This document shows, piece by piece, positions 1-5,143 of a stretch of 5,739 nucleotides of DNA. A program made the translations under genes and the position numbers. Under the pieces are notes generated by a model. It had not been told where the DNA came from. It was given only the letters and a program-made list of their open reading frames with translations, and did no database searches. The stretch is from an uncultured Fimbriimonadales bacterium (GTDB lineage Bacteria > Armatimonadota > Fimbriimonadia > Fimbriimonadales > GBS-DC), in contig CALGZO010000166.1 of assembly GCA_937934465.1 (NCBI GenBank), positions 1-5,739 of the forward strand, written 5' to 3'. The first letter of the stretch is position 1; each line of letters starts with the position of its first letter.

Positions 1-114
1 CGCGGCATATTGAATCTTCCCACGCTACACAGGCGACGAACCTCGTGGGGGCTGTTCCACTTTGGCAGGGAGTGTTAGCCCTCACCCCCAGCAATCTTTT
101 ATCCCCCTCCTTCA

Positions 115-140
115 GGTTCCCCCTGCAAGCAGAGAGAACC
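115..140. repeat. Imperfect hairpin related to the one at 151-181
   Basis: The arm GGTTCCCCCTGC (115-126) faces GCAGAGAGAACC (129-140) across an AA loop. Ten of 12 positions pair and two are mismatched. The left arm shares GGTTCCCCCT with the perfect hairpin 36 bp downstream, so the two look like diverged copies of one palindromic element. No T-tract follows, so a terminator role is unlikely. Confidence 0.6.
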
Positions 141-150
141 GTGCCGCCAA

Positions 151-181
151 TCGGTTCCCCCTACGCAGTAGGGGGAACCGA
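151..181. repeat. Perfect 14-bp inverted repeat with a 3-nt loop
   Basis: The arm TCGGTTCCCCCTAC (151-164) is exactly complementary to GTAGGGGGAACCGA (168-181), with GCA between them. The stem is long, GC-rich and perfect. It is followed by ACGGAGGGGG rather than a run of T, which argues against an intrinsic terminator. REP-like or MITE-like palindromic elements dispersed between genes look like this. Whether this one is repeated elsewhere in the genome cannot be seen here. Confidence 0.8.
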
Positions 182-225
182 CGGAGGGGGTCAAAAACAG
201 CACCGCGCCCCAGGGTGGCACGACA

Positions 226-325
226 CACGGACAGGAATGTCCGTGCTACAAGTAGGCATAGCGCACGGAGGGGAATGTCCGTGCTACAAGTAGGCATAGC
301 GCACGGAGGGGAATGTCCGTGCTAC
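226..325. repeat. Tandem array, 38-bp period, with three hairpins
   Basis: GGAATGTCCGTGCTAC begins at 234, 272 and 310. The first two copies are identical 38-bp units (234-271 and 272-309). The third stops after 16 bases. Each unit junction forms a hairpin: CACGGA at 226-231, 264-269 and 302-307 pairs with TCCGTG at 240-245, 278-283 and 316-321 across an 8-nt loop. The first hairpin has extra pairing, CACGGACA with TGTCCGTG. Because 38 is not a multiple of three, the copies fall into different reading frames, which argues against a coding repeat. It resembles REP/BIME-type intergenic elements. Confidence 0.85.
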
Positions 326-456
326 GGGGTGGTATAGACCAGAAGCGGAACCTGACCAGAGCGGAAGCGACGCTCCCACCTCCAACGCGCGGAGACAGAG
401 AATTCAGGAGATTCCCCCACATATTGTGTCCGCTTTTAGCTGGTTTTTGAGTCTTA

Positions 457-462
457 TATAGT
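457..462 (+). promoter_or_regulatory. Possible -10 box of the PEP-CTERM gene
   Basis: TATAGT lies in an AT-rich dip after GC-rich repeats, about 115 bp before the chosen start codon. The base run 17 nt upstream (TTTTAG, 434-439) is a poor -35 match. The call rests mainly on position, on the local drop in GC, and on the palindrome that follows directly downstream. Confidence 0.3.
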
Positions 463-470
463 GTAGGATG

Positions 471-487
471 CCACTATGCCATAGTGG
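471..487. promoter_or_regulatory. Perfect palindrome, possible operator
   Basis: CCACTATG (471-478) and CATAGTGG (480-487) are exact reverse complements with one base between them. The palindrome sits 8 bp after the possible -10 box and about 90 bp before the ATG of the PEP-CTERM gene, where a dimeric repressor could bind over the transcription start. As RNA it would make a poor hairpin because the loop is too short, which favours a DNA-binding role. No regulator gene is present in the window to pair with it. Confidence 0.4.
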
Positions 488-564
488 TCACCTACAACAC
501 AAACTACAGTACTAACATGGGACAAAGGCACAGAATATCTGTGTCACTAACCAAACGGGCTTTT

Positions 565-570
565 GGAGGT
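565..570 (+). promoter_or_regulatory. Ribosome binding site deciding the PEP-CTERM start
   Basis: GGAGGT lies 6 nt before the ATG at 577. The frame also opens further upstream, with a GTG at 484, but that codon falls inside the palindrome and has no Shine-Dalgarno sequence. The 31 extra residues it would add are polar and would bury the signal peptide, so 577 is preferred. Confidence 0.8.
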
Positions 571-576
571 AAAGAG

Positions 577-1803
577 ATGCGAGCTAAAACATTCGGTTCA
601 CACTGGTGCAAATACCTCGTCGTGCCTGCCGTCATGGCGTCGGCTCAGTTCGTTAGCGCTCCATCAGAAGCGCAAGTCGCGGTACAGGATGTGGGTAAAG
701 TTAGACACCCATATCACTTAGCCTATCAGCCTGGTCGCAAGCGAATCGTGGGCGATAGCTTTGGTCCTCACAGGGTGACCGCGATCAACGATAATGACAC
801 TGACCTGTGGCAGTTGGATTTGAACGTCCCAAATCCCGACCTCAGTACTACCCCCAGTAGCAACCTGTATAGCTTCTCGACGCTGGATCGGACGCGTGCT
901 GGATGGACGAAAAATTATCCAGTCGCTGTGCAGAGGAATCTACCTAACGGGTTCATGCAAGATGAGATTTTTGCCCTGCGTAGGGAGAGACCGAACAACT
1001 CATCACCGTGGGATTGGCATATCCGCCGATATAGCCCAGATGGAAGCACGGCAACAATCTTTGTCGATGTGCCAGAATCCTACAACGGCGTCAATCTTGT
1101 CCCTATTGGACCCTGCGTAGACCATGTGGGTACTTGGAATCACGACTTGCTCTTCACAGCGCACAGAGCGGGCAACGCGGCAGAGACCTATGTGTTTCGT
1201 ATCGACTCAACAGGTAACTTAAGCCATGTGGTAACCACTTCAGTAACTCCAGCCTACCACACTTCGGCTGCTCGAGCGATGACGGTAATCCCAAACGATC
1301 CAGCCAAATTTGGTCAGTATGCGGGCAACCTCATCTTGATGCACGAGGAGCCTTATACAACTGATATTGACACCCCAGATCCGGGCTCCCGCTTCTTTAC
1401 AATTAACCCGGTTGGATATACTGTCACCACCCACGGACCGCTACCTCTGCGCGCGGCTGGGGTGCAGGTCGTCAACGGCACAATTCTCTACATTAGCGAC
1501 TGGAATGCGCATACCGTGCGTCGCTTGGTGATACCTGAACTGGAAAATTACATCGGCGAACTGGTTGTGCTCTCTACATTCAGCAGTTTTGCGGGCAATC
1601 CAGGACACGATGCGGGCATTTACCGTCTGTACCTAGACAGCGATGGAAACTGGCAAACGCAGCCGCTGGTGAATTTCCCGTCATTAGGAATCTACGGTAA
1701 AGACCTCTCGGTTGTTATCGTTCCTGAACCCGCATCGGTTCTGGCACTCGGCTGCTGCCTTGCTGGTCTGATGGGACTGCGTCAGCGCCGCTCTAAGCGA
1801 TAG
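577..1803 (+). CDS. Secreted PEP-CTERM sorting domain protein, probably beta-propeller-like
   Basis: This 408-residue protein is predicted to be exported and anchored or processed by an exosortase/archaeosortase-type system. The N-terminus has Arg/Lys residues, a short hydrophobic run (about 13-21) and possible cleavage sites after ASA (residue 23) or SEA (residue 32). The C-terminal 27 residues are a typical tail: VPEP at 382-385, a hydrophobic stretch of about 16 residues that includes a CC pair, and a basic end (RQRRSKR). The body is rich in aromatic, Asn and Asp residues with short beta-strand-like repeats (for example FTAHRAG, GNLILMHEEP, ILYISDWNAHTVRR). This suggests an NHL/SMP-30-like propeller, though blades were not proven. 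No catalytic motif is recognised. Sampled lines are about 50% GC against 60-73% in the downstream operon. It is probably transcribed alone, with a stem-loop after the stop. The PEP-CTERM call is firm; the substrate and job are unknown. Confidence 0.85.
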   Translation: MRAKTFGSHWCKYLVVPAVMASAQFVSAPSEAQVAVQDVGKVRHPYHLAYQPGRKRIVGDSFGPHRVTAINDNDTDLWQLDLNVPNPDLSTTPSSNLYSFSTLDRTRAGWTKNYPVAVQRNLPNGFMQDEIFALRRERPNNSSPWDWHIRRYSPDGSTATIFVDVPESYNGVNLVPIGPCVDHVGTWNHDLLFTAHRAGNAAETYVFRIDSTGNLSHVVTTSVTPAYHTSAARAMTVIPNDPAKFGQYAGNLILMHEEPYTTDIDTPDPGSRFFTINPVGYTVTTHGPLPLRAAGVQVVNGTILYISDWNAHTVRRLVIPELENYIGELVVLSTFSSFAGNPGHDAGIYRLYLDSDGNWQTQPLVNFPSLGIYGKDLSVVIVPEPASVLALGCCLAGLMGLRQRRSKR

Positions 1804-1836
1804 GTTCATCTCGAAACGCTGGACTTAGTCATTGCA

Positions 1837-1873
1837 CAGACCGTCGTGGGAAGCACCACGGCGGTCTGCATTT
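1837..1873 (+). terminator. Probable intrinsic terminator of the PEP-CTERM gene
   Basis: CAGACCGTCGTGG (1837-1849) pairs with CCACGGCGGTCTG (1856-1868) over 13 positions, including one G-U pair, around a 6-nt loop. A short CATTT follows. The stem is strong but the T-run is only three bases, so termination may be partial. It lies 34 bp after the stop codon and directly before the tpx promoter. Confidence 0.65.
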
Positions 1874-1878
1874 CAAAC

Positions 1879-1887
1879 TGGTATACT
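1879..1887 (+). promoter_or_regulatory. Extended -10 promoter of the tpx operon
   Basis: TGGTATACT gives the TGn extension followed by TATACT, one mismatch from TATAAT. No good -35 box lies 16-18 bp upstream because that space is the 3' arm of the terminator stem. Extended -10 promoters can work without one. Transcription would start near 1894, leaving a leader of only about 17 nt. Confidence 0.55.
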
Positions 1888-1896
1888 TTCACCTAC

Positions 1897-1902
1897 AGGA
1901 GG
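1897..1902 (+). promoter_or_regulatory. Strong ribosome binding site of tpx
   Basis: AGGAGG lies 8 nt before the ATG at 1911 and fixes that start codon. Confidence 0.8.
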
Positions 1903-1910
1903 CTATCGGT

Positions 1911-2426
1911 ATGGAGCGTTCAAACGCCGTGACTTTTCTGGGCAAACCGCTGACGCTGGTCGGAAATGAACTCAAGCCGGGCGACCCCGCGCCCGACGCA
2001 ACCGTCATCAAACAAGACCTGAACCCTGTCAACATCCACGACTACAAGGGGCATGTGCTGCTGATTAGCGTGGTACCCTCGCTGGATACCAGCGTGTGCA
2101 GCGCACAGACCAAACGCTTCAACGAGGAAGCGAGCCAGCTGCCCGACTCGGTGAAGGTGATTACCGTGAGCATGGATTTGCCCTTCGCGCAGAAGCGGTT
2201 CTGCGGCGCAGAGGGTATCGATAAAATCGAGGTGCTGTCCGACCACCGCGAGGGCGCGTTCGGGCAAGCGTATGGCGCGCTGGTCAAAGAGTTGCGTATC
2301 TTGTGTCGGGCGGTGTTCGTGGTGGACGCGCAGGGCGTCGTCCGCTATGCCGAGTATGTGCCTGAAATCGCGAGCCATCCGAACTACGAGGCGGCGCTGC
2401 AGGTCGCACGCGAACTCGCAAGCTGA
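1911..2426 (+). CDS. tpx: Thiol peroxidase, atypical 2-Cys peroxiredoxin
   Basis: This cytoplasmic enzyme reduces hydrogen peroxide and organic hydroperoxides, normally using thioredoxin as electron donor. The 171-residue length is normal for Tpx. The N-terminal VTFLGKPLTLVG strand pair and PGDPAPD motif are typical of the family. The peroxidatic cysteine is C63 in PSLDTSVC, with T60 beside it, and the resolving cysteine is C98 in LPFAQKRFCGAEG. The catalytic arginine is probably R133 in CRAVFVVD. An unusual third cysteine, C132, directly precedes that arginine, where Ala is common in family members I recall. No signal peptide is present. It is the first gene of a likely operon, and its stop codon overlaps the Shine-Dalgarno region of the next gene. 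A long antisense open frame across it is a codon-bias shadow. Confidence 0.95.
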   Translation: MERSNAVTFLGKPLTLVGNELKPGDPAPDATVIKQDLNPVNIHDYKGHVLLISVVPSLDTSVCSAQTKRFNEEASQLPDSVKVITVSMDLPFAQKRFCGAEGIDKIEVLSDHREGAFGQAYGALVKELRILCRAVFVVDAQGVVRYAEYVPEIASHPNYEAALQVARELAS

Positions 2427-2437
2427 AGGAACTCACG

Positions 2438-4054
2438 ATGCGCTGGCTACCCTTACCCCGAAAGTTGGAAGTGTCGTCCGAGCGGCTGCCGTTCGCAGGC
2501 TGCCACGCGATTAAGACGCCGCCGCAGGCAGACTGGGAGCGCGCGGTTCAACCCCTGCGCGCGCTGGGCGACTCCTACGGCGGCTGGACAGCGTTTGTTG
2601 AACACGATTCGTCGCTGGCGAGCGAGGCGTACCGCCTGCGCGTGGAGAACGGGCGCATCTACATCCACGCAGGCTCGCCCCGCGCCGCCTTCTACGCCTG
2701 CCACACCCTGCTCCAAGCGTGGGACACGAAGTCTATTCCCCAGATGACGGTGGACGACTCGCCGACGCTACCGTGGCGCGGCGTCGTGGAGGGCTTCTAC
2801 GGCAAGCCTTGGAGCCATAACGCCCGCCTGAAGATGCTCGATTTTATGGGCGCGCACAAAATGAACATCTATCTCTACGCGCCCAAAGACGACCCCTACC
2901 ATCGCGAACGCTGGCGCGAGCCGTACCCCGACGCCGACGCCCAACGCCTCAACGAACTCATCCAGCGCGCCCACGCCAACTTCATCGAGTTCGTGTTCTG
3001 CATCAGCCCCGGCTTATCGATGGTCTACTCGGACCCCGCCGAGTTCGAGCGGCTCGTGGCGAAAATCGAGGCGGTGCGACAGATGGGCGTGCGCAGCTTC
3101 GGACTGCTGGTGGACGATATCCCCGAAGAACTGCAGCACGACGCCGATAAGAAGGCATATACCTCGCTCGCGCACGCGCACGCCGACCTCGCCAACCGCC
3201 TGCGCCACTGGCTCAAGGAGCGCGACCCGAACGCATGGCTCATCGTGTGCCCCACATTCTATCACAATCGCGGCGAGCCGCCCTATGTGCGCGAACTCGG
3301 CGAGCGCACCGAACGCGGAATCTCGATTATGTGGACAGGTCCGAAAGTCGTCTCGCGCGAGATTACCCACGAAGACGCCGAGCTGTTCAAGATTGCTATC
3401 CAGCGCAAGCCGTTCGTGTGGGACAATTACCCCGTGAACGACTACGAGCCGAGCCGACTGCTGATGGGCGCAATCACAGGGCGCGACGCCGAGACGCTGA
3501 AACATCTGGAAGCGTTGGTGTCCAACCCGATGAATCAGGCGGAGGCGTCCAAAGTGGCGCTGGGCACATACGCCGACTTCCTGTGGAACGCCGAAGCGTA
3601 TGAACCTGGGCGCAGCTGGGAGAACGCGGTCGCGCATCTGGTGGGCGAGGAGGCGTTGCCCGTGATGATGGAGTTCTGCAAGCAGAACCTCTGGACGCGC
3701 CACTGGACAGAGTCGCCCCCCGAAGTGGAGCGCGCCATCGAAGACTGGCAGACCACAGGCGACCCTGAACCCCTACGCGAGACGCTCACCGCGCTGGCGA
3801 CGCTCCCACGACGCCTCAAGCAAGCCGTCCACTACCCCGAACTCATCGAAGAGATCGAACCTTGGCTGCTGCGCTTGGAGCAGATTAGCCAGCTGGGGCT
3901 GGAGCTGCTGGACGCGATTGAGGAGGAATCGCTCCGCCCGCGCCGCATCCTCAGTCAGCTGGAAGCGATACGCGAGACCAACGAAGCCATCGTGTGCGAC
4001 GGCTGGATCGAACGCTGGATCCGCGAGACGGTGGAAGAGTTAGCCGAGTCATGA
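2438..4054 (+). CDS. GH84 family beta-N-acetylglucosaminidase (O-GlcNAcase/hyaluronidase-like)
   Basis: The family removes terminal beta-linked N-acetylglucosamine by substrate-assisted catalysis. The 538-residue protein has three parts. Residues 1-105 form a GH20b-like N-terminal domain (AYRLRVENGRIYIHAGS...AAFYACHTLLQ). Residues about 110-345 form the TIM-barrel catalytic domain. A helical C-terminal region runs from about 345 to 538. Visible signatures are RGVVEGFYGKPW (114-125), YLYAPKDDPYHRERWREPYP (145-164), the catalytic pair D226-D227 in FGLLVDDIP, and WDNYPVND (328-335). The spacing of G119, K150, D226, W328, N330, D335 and N363 matches active-site residues of Bacteroides GH84 as I remember them. 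There is no signal peptide, lipobox or membrane segment, whereas many bacterial relatives are secreted. GAAGGA (2425-2430) lies 7 nt before the ATG. The gene follows tpx by 11 nt and overlaps aroC by ATGA. Family assignment is firm; natural substrate and location are inferred only. Confidence 0.92.
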   Translation: MRWLPLPRKLEVSSERLPFAGCHAIKTPPQADWERAVQPLRALGDSYGGWTAFVEHDSSLASEAYRLRVENGRIYIHAGSPRAAFYACHTLLQAWDTKSIPQMTVDDSPTLPWRGVVEGFYGKPWSHNARLKMLDFMGAHKMNIYLYAPKDDPYHRERWREPYPDADAQRLNELIQRAHANFIEFVFCISPGLSMVYSDPAEFERLVAKIEAVRQMGVRSFGLLVDDIPEELQHDADKKAYTSLAHAHADLANRLRHWLKERDPNAWLIVCPTFYHNRGEPPYVRELGERTERGISIMWTGPKVVSREITHEDAELFKIAIQRKPFVWDNYPVNDYEPSRLLMGAITGRDAETLKHLEALVSNPMNQAEASKVALGTYADFLWNAEAYEPGRSWENAVAHLVGEEALPVMMEFCKQNLWTRHWTESPPEVERAIEDWQTTGDPEPLRETLTALATLPRRLKQAVHYPELIEEIEPWLLRLEQISQLGLELLDAIEEESLRPRRILSQLEAIRETNEAIVCDGWIERWIRETVEELAES

Positions 4055-5133
4055 ACACCTTCGGGCATCTGTTCCGAGTCACGACCTTTGGCGAGTCGCA
4101 CGGTGGGGCGGTGGGCGTGGTGGTAGACGGCTGCCCGCCGCGCATCCCCATCACACCCGAAGAGATCCAGTTCGAACTCGACCGACGCCGACCGGGTCAG
4201 AGCAAGCTCACCACGCAACGCAAAGAGAGCGACACGGTTCACATTCTATCGGGCGTGTTTGAAGGGCGCACGCTGGGCACGCCAATCTTAATGCTGGTCT
4301 ACAACGAGGACGCGCGCCCCCAAGCATACGAGAGTTTCAAGCATCTCTATCGCCCCTCGCACGCGGACTACACTTACCAAGCGAAGTACGGCATCCGCAA
4401 CTGGCAGGGCGGCGGGCGCAGCAGCGCGCGAGAGACCGTCGGGCGCGTGGCGGCAGGCGCGCTCGCCAAAAAGGTACTCCGCACCCTCTGGAATGTGGAG
4501 GTTCTGGCGTGGGTGGAGCAGATCCACACCCTCGAAGCGCAGGTAGACCCCGAAACCGTGACGCTGGAACAGGTGGAGAGCAACCCTGTACGCTGTCCCG
4601 ACGCCGACGCCGCCCAGAAGATGATGCGCCGCATCGAGCAGGTGCGCAAGCAGGGCGACTCGGTGGGGGGTGTGATACGGTGCATCGCGCGGAATGTGCC
4701 TCCTGGCTGGGGTAGCCCCGTGTTCGATAAATTGGAAGCGGATTTGGCGAAAGCGGTGATGAGCCTGCCCGCGAGCAAAGGCTTCGAAATCGGCTCAGGC
4801 TTTCGCGGAACGCGCCTGCGCGGCAGCGAACACAACGACGAGTTCTACACCGACGAGTTCGGACGGGTGCGCACGCGCACGAACCACTCAGGCGGCGTGC
4901 AGGGCGGCATCAGCAACGGCGAGCTGATTGACCTGCGCGTCGCGTTCAAGCCGACCGCCACCATCTTCAAACCCCAGCAGACGGTCAGCGAGACGGGCGA
5001 GGCGGCGATACTGCAGGCGCGCGGACGGCACGACCCGTGCGTGCTGCCCCGCGCCGTGCCGATGGTGGAAGCGATGGTCGCCCTCGTGCTGGTAGACCAC
5101 GCCCTGCGCCATCGCGGACAGTGCGGAGAATAG
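4051..5133 (+). CDS. aroC: Chorismate synthase
   Basis: The enzyme converts 5-enolpyruvylshikimate 3-phosphate to chorismate, the last shikimate-pathway step, using reduced FMN. The 360-residue length is standard. The three family signatures are present: GESHGG (14-19) with catalytic H17, GRSSARET (122-129), and the NHSGGVQGGISNG loop. A second active-site histidine, H104, sits in RPSHADYTYQAKYG, and the C-terminal RHDPC motif is intact. The opening NTFGHLFRVTTFGESHGG looks more like plant and cyanobacterial enzymes than Bacillus ones. The frame is open 19 codons further upstream, but the ATG at 4051 matches the family N-terminus and overlaps the preceding stop as ATGA. A weak GGAAGAG (4033-4039) lies 11 nt before it, so translational coupling to the GH84 gene is likely. 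No terminator is visible after the stop. Confidence 0.96.
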   Translation: MNTFGHLFRVTTFGESHGGAVGVVVDGCPPRIPITPEEIQFELDRRRPGQSKLTTQRKESDTVHILSGVFEGRTLGTPILMLVYNEDARPQAYESFKHLYRPSHADYTYQAKYGIRNWQGGGRSSARETVGRVAAGALAKKVLRTLWNVEVLAWVEQIHTLEAQVDPETVTLEQVESNPVRCPDADAAQKMMRRIEQVRKQGDSVGGVIRCIARNVPPGWGSPVFDKLEADLAKAVMSLPASKGFEIGSGFRGTRLRGSEHNDEFYTDEFGRVRTRTNHSGGVQGGISNGELIDLRVAFKPTATIFKPQQTVSETGEAAILQARGRHDPCVLPRAVPMVEAMVALVLVDHALRHRGQCGE

Positions 5134-5143
5134 ACGCCGCCGC

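Larger units (their letters stand above)
1..483. other. Non-coding, repeat-rich intergenic region
   Basis: No convincing gene is seen in this stretch. Short open frames of 61-91 codons run through it on both strands, but they cross hairpins and tandem repeats, lack ribosome binding sites, and resemble no family I know. Bases 78-125 are strongly pyrimidine-rich. Two related hairpins and a 38-bp-period hairpin array follow, listed separately. Bases 341-410 show nothing definite. The last 60 bases turn AT-richer and probably carry the promoter of the PEP-CTERM gene. The end of any upstream gene lies outside the window. Confidence 0.7.

Noticed and set aside
226..325. CRISPR array
   Set aside because: The two units are identical over the full 38 bp, so there are no unique spacers between repeats. 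No cas gene is nearby.
45..337. Overlapping small open frames of 82, 91 and 61 codons at the left end
   Set aside because: They run through palindromes and the 38-bp repeats, with the same repeat translated in different frames. They have no Shine-Dalgarno sequence and no family resemblance.
330..338. Extended -10 like TGGTATAGA after the repeat array
   Set aside because: No gene starts within about 240 bp downstream and there is no matching -35 box. A chance match is likely.
367..379. 13-bp GCGACGCTCCCAC also found at 3797-3809 inside the GH84 gene
   Set aside because: It is short and GC-rich, and the second copy lies within well-behaved coding sequence. Chance is a sufficient explanation without genome-wide counts.
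484..576. GTG-initiated N-terminal extension of the PEP-CTERM gene
   Set aside because: The GTG lies inside a palindrome and has no ribosome binding site. The ATG at 577 has GGAGGT 6 nt upstream and puts the signal peptide at the N-terminus.
1920..2378. 152-codon antisense open frame over tpx
   Set aside because: It lies wholly antisense to a clear tpx gene and is best explained by codon bias. The translation shows no recognisable domain.
3014..3703. 229-codon antisense open frame over the GH84 gene
   Set aside because: It is a GC-rich shadow frame. The sense strand encodes intact GH84 motifs, and the antisense product has low-complexity His/Arg/Val composition.
3994..4050. 19-codon upstream extension of aroC
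   Set aside because: It overlaps the GH84 coding end. The family N-terminus begins at MNTFGHLF, encoded from 4051.
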